This document shows positions 18,679 through 28,250 of a stretch of DNA of 64,000 nucleotides, piece by piece. The stretch lies in contig RSEH01000183.1 in NCBI GenBank assembly GCA_006503475.1, forward strand, positions 31,831 through 95,830. Direction: 5' to 3'. Numbering within the stretch: the first letter of the stretch is position 1; every line of letters starts with the position of its first letter. Both the position numbers and the translations under genes were made by a program. Below the pieces are notes generated by a model. That model was not told the origin of the DNA and made no database searches. It saw only the letters and a list, made by a program, of their open reading frames with translations. This DNA comes from Stentor roeselii. Its lineage: Eukaryota; Ciliophora; Heterotrichea; Heterotrichida; Stentoridae.

Positions 18679-20208
18679 TTAGTCAGTCACAATAGAAAGG
18701 ACTTCTAGATCTAATATCTCGAAAAAGCTGTCGACAAGTACCGGGTTCGCATAAGTTTCACATTCACTGGAACTGGCATGAAGCAGCTCCTGATCAACAC
18801 TAAGAGCGATGCCATTTTTCCCTCCTCCAAAAAGCACAACATTTTCACTGAAAAACGCATGAAAATCATTCACTCCTGAACTAGAATAGAACTTAGGAAT
18901 AGGTTTCAAGGTAAACACAAAAGATGAAAAACTTCCTACATAACTTGAACAGATTTTCACAGGAGCTTCAAAAAATCCTCCTACAATATCTTTGCTTTTA
19001 GTCTTTATAAGTAAAATAGTGCCTTTTTGACCTTTGACAACTGAGCAGGTCCTGATAAGGTTCTTTAAAGAGTACCCGTTGTCAGCAGTGCTGAAACTTT
19101 TCACTGCTTTTGAGTGTCGCAAGAAGTCCGGCAGGTAAGTCCAGATTAATTCCAACTCACAAACCGAGGCAATCGACGACTGAAATTCAAGTCTTGGCCG
19201 AAAGTACTTAAAAACTGTCAGTCCTGTCAAATCCGGCACTTCCAGGTCCTTTAAAGCATTTTTCGTGATTTTTACTTTCAAAGCCGCTGTGAAGATCGGG
19301 TCGTCATCGTCTTGACTGTAAAGAAATTGCTTTAGTTCAAAGTTGAAGTCTTTTCTGAATTCAGATAAAGAATCTGCAGCGACTTTGAAGATTCCTACTG
19401 ATATTTTAACTAAAGCTGTCAAGCCTTCAGCGAGGAAAAGTGAAAGAAATCGTTGAAGGAAAGTCAGTTTGAAGTACCCGATGAAGAAAGATTTTAACAG
19501 CTCGCTAATTGCTTTGGGGAAGTCTATTCGCCGGGCGTGGACTAGACTTCGAAGTCCTTCAATTTCTTGAAAAATTGTTGAAACAATTAAACCGACAAGT
19601 ACTTTGAACTGTTCTGCTTCAGTTGTGAAGAACTTTTCAAGTAATTCTCTTTTTTCACAGCTGGTGGTTATGAGAAAGTCCAAAACTTCGAAACTTCGGC
19701 TTTCAGATTGGTATATTAAGAGAAGAGAACAGAAAGGTACTATGAATGGTGAGTAGTTGATGTTTATGAATTTGTAGTTTAACACCCAGAGAAGAGTTTT
19801 CATTGAGTTAAGGCCTGAAGTTGTTAGGTAGAGGGTGTTGATTGTTGTTTCTACTGTCATTTTTGAGGTGAAAGTAGGAGTGAAATTCGGTAAGTCTTTT
19901 AAGTGGGAGTCACGCTCAGATAAGTAAGAACCTGTCGGTGGTACCAGGATGTTTAGCACTTTGGTGAAAAGTCGTTCAGGTATTCCTCTGATTAGCCCTT
20001 ACTTGCTCATCAAGTACCTCAGCTGCTTCTCCTGCTTGGGGACTGAGTCCCAATGACGACAGAGAACAACCTGCAAGTCAGAATACATCTCATCAGGCAC
20101 ATCCAGCTTTGAAGTATCCAGATTTCCTTCCCCTAAAAAACTCGATTTAGCTGATTGAAAGAACGAGTAAAGGTTCGGCTTTCTTTCTGAACAGCAGGTG
20201 TTTCCCAT
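18679..20208 (-). CDS. TBC-TLDc domain protein (TBC1D24-like), myristoylated; one 15-base intron
   Basis: A 504-residue protein after removing the intron at 19988-20002. The N-terminus MGNTCCSE is a strong dual-lipidation signal. Across the splice, RYLMSKGIPERLFTKVLNIL matches the start of a TBC Rab-GAP domain (R-x2-L-x2-GIP). The C-terminus (residues 340-504) has TLDc features: YSSSGVNDFHAFF, LFGGGKNGIALSVDQELLHASS and final FEILDLEVLSI. TBC1D24/Skywalker proteins regulate endosomal and synaptic vesicle traffic. Catalytic Arg and Gln fingers are not evident, as in TBC1D24. Divergent to 20234 with 25 bases. Confidence 0.75.
19988..20002 (-). other. 15-base intron (phase 2)
   Basis: Minus strand GTAAGGGCTAATCAG with T9-A10. 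Retention ends the protein after LRYLMSK; removal restores the TBC start motif. Confidence 0.88.
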
Positions 20209-20233
20209 ATTAATTCGTCGGAATCTCTCATAA
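20209..20233. promoter_or_regulatory. 25-base divergent promoter region
   Basis: Separates ATGs of the TBC-TLDc and unknown genes; CATAA lies directly before the plus ATG and AATATG is on the minus strand. Confidence 0.5.
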
Positions 20234-21406
20234 ATGAGCTACTTCAGGAAAAACTCGAAATTCGACTCGTTCTTTTGCAAGAAAATCAAAAATAAAACAC
20301 CTAACTATAGATATAGTGACCCCATCGACCCGCCTATTGAAAATCCTGATGAAAATAGTGAATTTTTTACACTTTTCGCACCGCTCAAGCCTTGGCTGCT
20401 GGATAAGCTTAGACTGCAGATGTTTGAAGTGATCTGCCAGCGTCTTTTCCCGTCTTTAACTGGACATGGCAAAGAACAGTGCATCCAGGACCTTCTGGAT
20501 CTTTCGAAGCGACCTGTAAATGATGAAGAGATTTTTCAAGTCATCTTAAAATATCGCCCCTGGATCCAACTCTTTTCATTGCATCAAGACTTAACTGAAG
20601 ACCCTGAAAAATCATCAAAAAATGAAAAAGTCGAGAAAAATAATGACGAGTATTTAAAACTCATAAACCTAAATGAAAGAAGAAATACTAAAACCGGAGA
20701 TGACCTCGTAAAAATCCTAAAAAATCTTGATATCAAGTTAGAACCTGTGCGTATCCCAAGACAGCCTTTCAAAGACTCAAAAAAAACAAAAATTTCAGAG
20801 ATTTTCGAATTCTTCGCTTTAGACTACCACAGAAAAAAACGTCTAAAAAGTACGATAGACAAAAAATCCTGCAACACGATTTCACTTGAATATTTTTTAC
20901 ATTTTTGCAAATGCTTCAATTTCTACTCTTTGCCGAATTTAAATGAAGAAGTTTTATCTGGAGTCTTCAAAAGGAACTCTTTGTATCATAAAGTCATGAA
21001 AGTAGAACATTTCATTGACAGTCTTGCAGATATTTCAAAACTTGCCTTTTACGGGTCAGTTAAAGCTGACCAGTTATTCACCTTCATGGGGCTGGAATCA
21101 GAAGACTTTAGGCGAAAACTCAGTGAAAAAAATGGAAACTTGAACTTTTCTAGGTCTGAGAAAACGTTGAACCAGACTATCAATAAACATGTCTCTCGGA
21201 AAAGTGAAACGACTAAACAACCAGAAAGACCCGCAAGACTCGGGAATGGAAAAATGCCGAAGACTTCTTGTCATAAAACTCGAACACCCATCACTTGGAA
21301 GTATTTAAATGAAGCTGACATTTCAGAACTAGGAGAAGAGTTCGATGTCCGTAAAGAGATTTTTCCTCGACTGATGATTGAGAAGAAAATTAATTCGATT
21401 TATTAG
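20234..21406 (+). CDS. Protein of unknown function, possibly with a degenerate EF-hand region
   Basis: A 390-residue soluble protein. The middle (residues 190-300) is helical with segments such as TISLEYFLHFCKCF and KVEHFIDSLADISKLAF, spaced like paired EF-hands but without acidic loops. The C-terminus has ITWKYLNEADISELGEEFDVR. No catalytic motif is seen. Regular codon use and clean ATG preceded by CATAA make it a real gene. The 295 bases after it hold no gene; the last 100 are T- and C-rich, as is usual upstream of plus-strand genes here. Confidence 0.6.
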   Translation: MSYFRKNSKFDSFFCKKIKNKTPNYRYSDPIDPPIENPDENSEFFTLFAPLKPWLLDKLRLQMFEVICQRLFPSLTGHGKEQCIQDLLDLSKRPVNDEEIFQVILKYRPWIQLFSLHQDLTEDPEKSSKNEKVEKNNDEYLKLINLNERRNTKTGDDLVKILKNLDIKLEPVRIPRQPFKDSKKTKISEIFEFFALDYHRKKRLKSTIDKKSCNTISLEYFLHFCKCFNFYSLPNLNEEVLSGVFKRNSLYHKVMKVEHFIDSLADISKLAFYGSVKADQLFTFMGLESEDFRRKLSEKNGNLNFSRSEKTLNQTINKHVSRKSETTKQPERPARLGNGKMPKTSCHKTRTPITWKYLNEADISELGEEFDVRKEIFPRLMIEKKINSIY

Positions 21407-21701
21407 GGTTGTAAAAATACTGACAATATGTGCAGTAGGTTTAGATTATAATATTTTTGTCTTAATATTATAAGGCTATGGACATGATTAGAGACAGAAA
21501 ATATTCAAATCTTGGAAAGAGTTTATTTTAAAGCCAGTAGTTATCTTCAAGGTACTCTTTCTGCAAATGAAGACAATTGAATATTCCTTCTTCTTTCTCA
21601 TCCCAATAATTTTCCTGCCCTATCTAAATCTACATCATCACTCCATCATCCATTACCTTCTTCAAACATATTTGTGAAATCACGAAAATGATCCACTAAT
21701 A

Positions 21702-22298
21702 ATGTGTAAGTTAAACCTGCTATGCCCTGGAAGGGACGGAGAGTGTTCATGTGAGTCCTTAGCTGGCTTCGGTCAACCAAACTCATGTAATTCTTTACTT
21801 TCATCAATATTATTCCACATCAAGAGCCAGGCTGACATTTTCCGGGGTCTCGTCGAAGACGCAGGAGGAACTGTAGAAGTTCCAGAAGATTCAACAATCG
21901 CTTCTAATTCACCAGAGCATGAGTCTTGGATGCCAGAGGAAGACATATGGTGTATAAACTTAGTATCAGAAACTTTTGAAACAATCCAAGTGGGAAAACC
22001 ATTTTCATTGATGTTTGAAATCAGTTCTTTTAACAGAGATCAAAGACTTGAAGAGTCAGTCATCGTTCAACTTGGACTTGAAGACATAAAAACAGGACAA
22101 ATGAAAATAATTCTAAGTACTCTTGAAAGTCAAGGCACTGTCTTCTTCCGCAGAGTCCAGATAAGTTCTCCTGTAAGCGACGTGCGACTTGTGGTGAAAT
22201 CAAATCGACTGGACATAAGACCTTATCTTCAAAATGTCAGTCTGATTAACAAGCCAAGTCGAATCAAGAAAAGTAAAAGCGCAAATGAATTGTATTGA
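21702..22298 (+). CDS. Unknown protein with a Cys-rich start and a beta-rich region
   Basis: A 198-residue protein. The first 28 residues contain six cysteines (MCKLNLLCPGRDGECSCES and one more at residue 28), possibly a small metal site. Residues 95-170 look like a beta sandwich (alternating strands such as KPFSLMFEISSF and SVIVQLGLED), similar in style to C2 or immunoglobulin-like folds, but no family can be named. The C-terminus is basic. In the same direction as the following coiled-coil gene, 55 bases away. Confidence 0.5.
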   Translation: MCKLNLLCPGRDGECSCESLAGFGQPNSCNSLLSSILFHIKSQADIFRGLVEDAGGTVEVPEDSTIASNSPEHESWMPEEDIWCINLVSETFETIQVGKPFSLMFEISSFNRDQRLEESVIVQLGLEDIKTGQMKIILSTLESQGTVFFRRVQISSPVSDVRLVVKSNRLDIRPYLQNVSLINKPSRIKKSKSANELY

Positions 22299-22353
22299 AT
22301 AATAAACCAGATTCTTCTAGTTATCCATTCATCATTCTTTATAACAATTAACT

Positions 22354-23544
22354 ATGCACAAACGACGAGTCTCAGAAGACGTGTTCAATTCCTCGTCAAA
22401 TCGGAAAAAACTATCAACTCAATACATGGACCGTCATCGTCAAACTCCTGAAGTTTTTCTGAATAAAACAGTAAAGCCTAGTCCGAACTCTAAGCAAGGG
22501 TCTCGGGTAAGTTACGCTGAAGTCTCCATTGCTTCGATCATTCAGGAAAAAGTCGCTAATTTGAAGCATAAGTTTGGAGAACTTGATGATATGAGAAGGA
22601 AACTCATCGAGTCTCGATGTGAAAGTCGAGAAGAAACTGATAGTAAACTTTCAACACTTAATCATTCAAGAGCTCGCTCTGGAGATTCGAGTTGTGAGAC
22701 TTATAGTAATGATTTATTTAAAAGTCGCAATGACTCTTGCTATTCGCAAACTTTTTCACAGGATAGGTATGAAAAAGAATTGCATAATGAAAGGAAGTCA
22801 ACTCAAAAGGCCATCCTAGAAAAAAGCTTGATCGAAAGAGAAAGTCAAGAAAAGTTCCGTCATCTAAACTTCCAACTAACCAGCCAACAAAAAGAATTAG
22901 AAAACCTATCCGAAAGGTTAAAACTAAGCGAAAAACGAAATCACGAGCTAGAAGAACAGCGAAAAAAAACCCAATCAGATCTAGAAACCCAAGCAGAAAC
23001 AATCCATTCCTTAAACGAGCAGTTATTATCATCAAATCAAGCAATAAAAAAGTTAACAAAGCAAATAGGAACCCTTGAAAAAAGTCTTCGATCAGCAAAA
23101 GAGTCAACATCTTCAGCGACAGTGAAAAACCTTTCAAACATTATCCTGTCCAAAGACTCTCCAACGAAAGTAGAAAGCACAAGTACCCAGCTGATCAACA
23201 AGTACATGGAAGCCCTGCAAGACCTGCAGTCAGCTGACCAGTTCACTATTTATGTTATCCAGAAGCTGGAAAACAACAACTTGAGAAAAGCTCAAAAGGA
23301 ACTTATTCAAAATAAACCTGATGTTTTAAAAAGAATGCAAAAAACTAATTTTAGTATTGAAGAACTTGAAAGATATGTTTTTGATTGTAGGTCACCTAGC
23401 ACTTTCAATAGGAGTAGCTTGGTTGAGTTTATTGATAGTGCCTCTGATAACTCGGAAATAGAAAAAAATGACTACTTTGCTTGGATCAAATGTCAGGCTG
23501 CTGTTGTGGAGGACTTGTTACTTATTTCTGACATGGGTAAATGA
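22354..23544 (+). CDS. Coiled-coil protein
   Basis: A 396-residue protein. Residues 1-130 are Ser/Arg-rich and probably disordered; residues 140-265 form a clear coiled coil (for example LTSQQKELENLSERL, LNEQLLSSNQAIKKL). Residues 275-390 form a helical region (DLQSADQFTIYVIQKLENN) that may be a small domain. No family recognised. A cytoskeletal scaffold is a reasonable guess. It ends in TGA. The gap after it holds the tandem repeat at 23602-23830. Confidence 0.6.
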   Translation: MHKRRVSEDVFNSSSNRKKLSTQYMDRHRQTPEVFLNKTVKPSPNSKQGSRVSYAEVSIASIIQEKVANLKHKFGELDDMRRKLIESRCESREETDSKLSTLNHSRARSGDSSCETYSNDLFKSRNDSCYSQTFSQDRYEKELHNERKSTQKAILEKSLIERESQEKFRHLNFQLTSQQKELENLSERLKLSEKRNHELEEQRKKTQSDLETQAETIHSLNEQLLSSNQAIKKLTKQIGTLEKSLRSAKESTSSATVKNLSNIILSKDSPTKVESTSTQLINKYMEALQDLQSADQFTIYVIQKLENNNLRKAQKELIQNKPDVLKRMQKTNFSIEELERYVFDCRSPSTFNRSSLVEFIDSASDNSEIEKNDYFAWIKCQAAVVEDLLLISDMGK

Positions 23545-23601
23545 ATTAATAATTTTCCGAAATGGATTAATTAAGTGAGTTTTAAGTGTAGTTTTAATGA
23601 A

Positions 23602-23830
23602 TGTAGAATGATTAATAGAAGATAAAAAGTAGAAAAAGAATTAGACTGATTAATATAAGATAAAAAAGTAAAAAAGAATGTAGACTGATTAATATAAGAT
23701 AAAAAAGTAAAAAAGAATGTAGACTGATTAATATAAGATAAAAAGTAGAAAAGGAATTAGACTGATTAATATAATATAAAAAAGTAAATAATAATTTAGA
23801 CTGATTAATATAAAATAAAAAGTAGAAAAA
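23602..23830. repeat. Tandem repeat, six copies, 38-39 base unit
   Basis: Copies are marked by GATTAATA at 23610, 23648, 23687, 23726, 23764 and 23803, so the period is 38 or 39. Units alternate between two subtypes (AAAAAGTAGAAAA and AAAAAAGTAAAAA). It lies in the 390-base space between two convergent genes, and no gene is seen there. Confidence 0.9.
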
Positions 23831-23934
23831 TGATTCATCCTAAATTAATATAAAAATTTTCAATAATTATCTCGACCTATTCAAATCAACAAAAAATAAT
23901 CCCTAAAAAAAAACTCTAAAGAATAACATAAAAC

Positions 23935-25566
23935 CTACTTCGCTTTAAATCTCGCTAAAAAGCTACTCTTGGGTTTAGTCCTAATGCCTCCAAGAGTAAC
24001 CGGCACAGGTTCCGCCTGCAACTTAATATCATCAAAATCCCTTAAAATTTTCCCCGACCTCGACAAAGCCTCAGCAACCTGAGCAGGTGCAGGAACAAGA
24101 GCCTTCGCCACATCTGGACTTCTAGGAGGTCGATCACTAACACCCTGAGAACTTTCACTTTTCAAACCAACACTAGACCTTGAAAAGTTTGCAGGGGTTC
24201 CAGGTTTCTTGTAAAGTGAATTCGGCGAAGCCGAATCCCTCAAAAGAGCCGAAGACCTGCTCGGAGTCATCGTCTCATTGATGGTGCCATGACGAGAGCC
24301 CGAGCGTGAATGCGGCCTTGACCCGGTGGGTGTTGCTCTTCCACTGATGGGTGTTGCCCTTCCCGAGTCAATTCCCAGTTTTTTATAAAGCGACGTTGTT
24401 GGAATCGAGGTGTTGTTCGGGTCAAAGCGAGGGGGAAGTGACTCTTCTTCAGGAGGAGTATGTAAAAGTCTATGATTGCTATCATAAATAACGCAATTTC
24501 TTAACACTTCTCCTTCAACCATCTGTTTGACTTTTCCCTTGAAGTTAACATTGACGATTTTCCCAGTGACTGAAATAATTGACCCATCGCCGAGTTTCAA
24601 ATGGTTGACTTTCCAGTCTCTTTGAAGTTTGCAGTCTGAGTACTCCTGCACCCACTGACTTCTTAAAACCTCAGTCACCGTCGGGCGACTTTCCGGCCGT
24701 AACTGAAGAATACTTCTAATAAGTTGGCCCGCTGACTTAGAAACGTGGTTGCCCATGACGTAATTTTCACCTGCAATTAAACGGTACTGTTCTTTCGGGT
24801 TCTTCCCTCTATAAGGAGGCGCACCATGAAGCATTTCATATAAAAGCACTCCCACAGCCCAGACGTCAAGTTTCGTCGTATGTGGCTCAGAGTTGATCAT
24901 TTCAGGACTCATGTAATCTAAAGTCCCACAAAAAGTTACACGTTTCTCAGACTGAGAAGCGCTCCATCCGAAATCACAGATTTTTATTGTGTCGTCTTTT
25001 GAGATTAAAAGATTTTCTGGTTTTATGTCTCGATGCACAATGTCGTTTTCGTGGAGATAGTTTAGACCTGTGCAGGTTTGAACTAGAATTTCACAGGCTT
25101 CTGACTCGGAAAGTTTTATTTTACGACGGATCAGGTCGAATAAAGAACCTTTTTCGACGAATTCGAGAACTAGGAAGATTTTGGTTATGTCTTCGAAGTG
25201 GTCAACTAGTCGAACTATGTTTGGGTGGATGAGAGTCTTGTGAATCATGATTTCTCGGAAAAGGATTTTTAGAGGAATCACGTTTGAAACTAAGGACTTT
25301 CTTATTATTTTTATTGCGTATAACTTGTTGTTTGTAGTGTTTTGCATTAGTTGAACCTCTCCGTAGGTACCTACGTCGAGAATTTTACGAGAGGTCTTCA
25401 CGGGAACGAAATCTTTTAAGCTGTATGTACGTGGCCGGCACCAGTTTTCGTGAGATGAGGAATCTTTTCGTTTGCAGAGATCTGAACAGTATTTGGGAAT
25501 GTAGCAGTTGTCACAGGTGAAACGATCATCTGAGGATTTACGGCAGGTGCTGAAGTTGCAGTCCAT
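23935..25566 (-). CDS. Aurora-like protein kinase with an N-terminal MYND-type zinc finger
   Basis: A 543-residue protein. Residues 3-43 form a MYND-like finger: C3, C8, C18-x2-C21, YC27, C31, H39 and C43. Residues 62-315 are a kinase domain with LDVGTYGEVQLM, YAIKII, VHRDIKPENLL, CDFGWSAS and CGTLDYMSPEM. DFGWS and CGTLDY are Aurora-family hallmarks, and Aurora kinases direct spindle and cilium disassembly. The fusion to MYND, a protein-interaction finger, is unusual. The tail has a short conserved-looking block (DGSIISVTGKIVNVNFKGKV) and Ser/Pro/Arg-rich repeats with SGRATP twice. Start: first ATG, MDCNF. Confidence 0.85.
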   Translation of the reverse strand: MDCNFSTCRKSSDDRFTCDNCYIPKYCSDLCKRKDSSSHENWCRPRTYSLKDFVPVKTSRKILDVGTYGEVQLMQNTTNNKLYAIKIIRKSLVSNVIPLKILFREIMIHKTLIHPNIVRLVDHFEDITKIFLVLEFVEKGSLFDLIRRKIKLSESEACEILVQTCTGLNYLHENDIVHRDIKPENLLISKDDTIKICDFGWSASQSEKRVTFCGTLDYMSPEMINSEPHTTKLDVWAVGVLLYEMLHGAPPYRGKNPKEQYRLIAGENYVMGNHVSKSAGQLIRSILQLRPESRPTVTEVLRSQWVQEYSDCKLQRDWKVNHLKLGDGSIISVTGKIVNVNFKGKVKQMVEGEVLRNCVIYDSNHRLLHTPPEEESLPPRFDPNNTSIPTTSLYKKLGIDSGRATPISGRATPTGSRPHSRSGSRHGTINETMTPSRSSALLRDSASPNSLYKKPGTPANFSRSSVGLKSESSQGVSDRPPRSPDVAKALVPAPAQVAEALSRSGKILRDFDDIKLQAEPVPVTLGGIRTKPKSSFLARFKAK

Positions 25567-25810
25567 TTTTTGAATTATTTTGGGTTATTTAAAAATTTTA
25601 GGTTTTCATCATATGTGGAAATGGTTTGAATGAGATTTAAATTTTTATAGATGGTTGAAGTTCTTGTGAATGGCAGATTTGAGGGATAATAGGATATGAT
25701 GGAATATTAGATAGGATAGCTCATTCATGGAGGGGATGTTGTAAGGGTGAGACTTGAACAATTTAGGATAAGCTTCACGAGTACACATTGATTATTTTTT
25801 ATAGCACCTT

Positions 25811-26080
25811 AGTAATTATGCAGTTTTATCATAATAATTTACAACATGCATCACGCCTGGACATCTGTGCAATAATATCTCTAAAGTATCCATAATTTGT
25901 TTATTTTCAACATCCTTGTAAGTGATATCAAGTTACTTATTGCTCACAACATCAACCCTATAGTTTGAATTGTTGAGATTATTCACAAAGTTGTACAAAT
26001 GTAGTTTTTTCAGCCTCATCTAGTCCAACCATCAAGACATTAATTTTATTATGACAAGAAAATATCTTTGATTTGAAGTA
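25811..26080 (-). pseudogene. Relic of an Arf-family GTPase
   Basis: On the minus strand the frame reads VLMVGLDEAEKTTFVQL, which is the Arf P-loop (LMVGLDAAGKTT) with the second Gly changed to Glu. After a frame shift it continues with RVDVVSNK, a stop, LDITYKDVENKQ, then LLHRCPGVMHVVNYYDKT, in the order of Arf switch I, the interswitch strands and the WRHYF..GLIFVVDSNDR segment. Stops in every frame and loss of the P-loop Gly show it is dead. It could not be explained by tiny introns. Confidence 0.5.
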
Positions 26081-26167
26081 AAAAGTCTTTAATTTCTAGA
26101 ATAAATTCATAATAAGAACAATTTATTTATTGTTTAGAAGTTTCTTTCTGCTTAATATATTTAAAAG

Positions 26168-26347
26168 CTAGTCAAAATCTTTACACAACCTGCTTTCAGT
26201 AGTAACAAAAGGGATGCAGCAACCACTTTCTGTTCTTAAAAACTTAAAAACTATAATATCATTAAATTTTCCTATGTAAAGCACTTTGCAAATTCCTGTT
26301 TTTTTGAGTAAATGAGCAGCATCTCTTAGTAGATCCTCATCGATCAT
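26168..26347 (-). CDS. Short frame of 59 residues, uncertain
   Basis: Begins MIDEDLLRDAAHLLKK and contains GICKVLYIGKFNDIIVF. The pattern of alternating hydrophobic residues is protein-like, but no family is recognised. It lies upstream of the Arf relic on the same strand, so it may be another exon remnant rather than a gene. Confidence 0.25.
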   Translation of the reverse strand: MIDEDLLRDAAHLLKKTGICKVLYIGKFNDIIVFKFLRTESGCCIPFVTTESRLCKDFD

Positions 26348-26791
26348 TTTTTGAATTCATAGAAGCTTCATGCTTCGCATTTTAATCGACGACAAAGATG
26401 ACTGCTTAGATCCCTCTTTTCTTATTAACTGACATTCCAGAAACTGTTATTTTTTACCCTTTATATAATAGAAATACTTTAGTATTTACCTAAAAGACAA
26501 GATATACTTTCATATAATTTTTTTTGAAATAAATAATTTTAGCAATTATGTTTGATGATGAACATAAAGAGTTAAGGGAGAATAAGTTGATTATTTTAGT
26601 GGAATTTATTGGTTAAGTGTATTGATTAACTTTAAAAATATGTTTATGATTAAAGGTAAATTTTTATAACAAAGAAGGATGATGCTAATTGATGTAACTT
26701 AAATGAATATTTTCAAATTGATAATATTGAATCATATTGAGACTTATTTGAATAATCAAAAGAATAAAAAGATTGATTGAATAATTACCTA

Positions 26792-27937
26792 TTAACTTAT
26801 TAAGTAGTTGTAAAAAGAATTTCTATCTGAAAAAAACATAGTGGAATCTGACTTGAATTTCAAGCAAACTGCTTTGGTTTCTCGGAATGCAGGGTGAGTA
26901 CAAGACAGAGCAACATTATGGGAAAGTTTCAACGGGTCTTTATACGCTATCGCAATCATCTGCATAACAGATGCAGCAGTAGAGACCATACTATTAAAAT
27001 TTCTTCGTTTAATGTCAGATTTTAAGTGATAAATTCTTGTTAATTGAGAGAAGTCATAGCTGGGATCAGTTTGCACCTTTTTAATAATATCCTTAACAAT
27101 AAATTCTGCTCTTGTCCATTCATTTATCTGGCATAACCCAATTAAATTTCCAATTTCATATTGATATTTCAATGCAGCACCTCCTACATTGATTCCACAA
27201 ATACTAACACCTATGAAAACAGGGGAGCCAGACATCCCAGATGTTCCAGAGTAATTGCCACAGATCAGATCACTTCCACTGGGACTTAAGACAACTCCAT
27301 CACACAAAACCCTATTTTTGAATCCACAAAATGCATTTTCTATTTTATTGTATTTTTCATAAACAGTTCCTGGTTCCAAACTCATAAAAGGTGCACAATA
27401 TTCAATAAATCCAGGTTGTTTAGGATAGCCTACAATCGTGACATTATCATTCTGACTAACTGTATCACATATACTTGATTCATATTGGATCTGAGACGTT
27501 ACGCCAATAATGGCAAGATTACATGGGAGAACATAATTTTCACCCATAATCAAGTCGCGTTGAGGAGCTTCTGTCCAACTGGAGAAGTCTTTGATTAAAA
27601 ATGCTTCATAAGTCAAATGATGGTCCCAAGAACTTTGAAAGCAAATTTCAATAACGGTATCTTCGCTTAGTGGTATCAAACGCAAGATGTTTCCGATTAC
27701 ATGGCTTGCTGTTAAGACCAAGGCATAAATTGGCTTGCCATTAACAATGTGAGGAGTATCTCTCGTAGCGATAACTACCCCTGATCCACTTGTACCACAA
27801 ACATTAATTTCACACACTGTCTTAGCTAAAACGTGGCTATCATCACAAATTGTTGTCTCTCTTAAAATATTATATCGTGAATGACTCAATAAAGATGTTG
27901 AGAAATCAAAACCGTTTATAAAGATGTAAAATTCCAT
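26792..27937 (-). CDS. Trypsin-like serine protease (HtrA-type fold), possibly inactive
   Basis: A 381-residue protein. GSGVVIAT begins the fold; LTASHVI supplies the catalytic His (near residue 77), and GTSGMSGSPVF supplies the Ser oxyanion-hole motif (near residue 237). The position normally occupied by the catalytic Asp (DLAxL in HtrA-like proteins) reads CNLAIIGV, so Asn may replace Asp. No signal peptide is obvious. Several Cys (about 12) are spread through the domain. The protein may be inactive, or use another Asp. Its surroundings are gene-poor and its codon use is plainer (fewer strand-biased codons) than its neighbours, which hints at separate ancestry. Confidence 0.65.
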   Translation of the reverse strand: MEFYIFINGFDFSTSLLSHSRYNILRETTICDDSHVLAKTVCEINVCGTSGSGVVIATRDTPHIVNGKPIYALVLTASHVIGNILRLIPLSEDTVIEICFQSSWDHHLTYEAFLIKDFSSWTEAPQRDLIMGENYVLPCNLAIIGVTSQIQYESSICDTVSQNDNVTIVGYPKQPGFIEYCAPFMSLEPGTVYEKYNKIENAFCGFKNRVLCDGVVLSPSGSDLICGNYSGTSGMSGSPVFIGVSICGINVGGAALKYQYEIGNLIGLCQINEWTRAEFIVKDIIKKVQTDPSYDFSQLTRIYHLKSDIKRRNFNSMVSTAASVMQMIAIAYKDPLKLSHNVALSCTHPAFRETKAVCLKFKSDSTMFFSDRNSFYNYLIS

Positions 27938-28250
27938 TTATTTATTAAGATAATCATTTATTTGTATAATATATTTATAATGTCTACATTATTATCCATA
28001 ATACATATGTAAAATATTATTTCTCAAAGGAGTATGTCAATATTGTTTGAAAAAGTCCTGCATTTTTTTTTTCAATATATTATATCTATAAGTAAGTCTA
28101 CATTTTTTACAATAGACCTACATTTTTTTCTTGAAACAGTTCATTCTTATCAAATTAAGCAGTTCAAACTAGATCCTTGTTGGGATTGTGAAGTTTCTAG
28201 TTCAGAGTATCTAAAGATCATTAAAAATACGAAATCACCATGAAAAAAAT
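27938..28250. other. AT-rich intergenic interval
   Basis: Contains T-runs and a 69-codon frame at 28034-28243 that is low-complexity and Phe/Ile-rich. I see no supportable gene. Confidence 0.4.

Larger units (their letters stand above)
25567..26791. other. Gene-poor interval with relics
   Basis: About 1.2 kb between two minus-strand genes. The first 180 bases are G/T-rich on the plus strand, the usual promoter-side composition for a minus-strand gene. It then holds an Arf-like relic and a 59-residue frame, listed separately; the remaining 26348-26791 shows nothing I can support. Confidence 0.5.

Noticed and set aside
28034-28243. 69-codon frame
   Set aside because: Phe/Ile-rich text from T-runs, no family, not followed by a recognisable exon.
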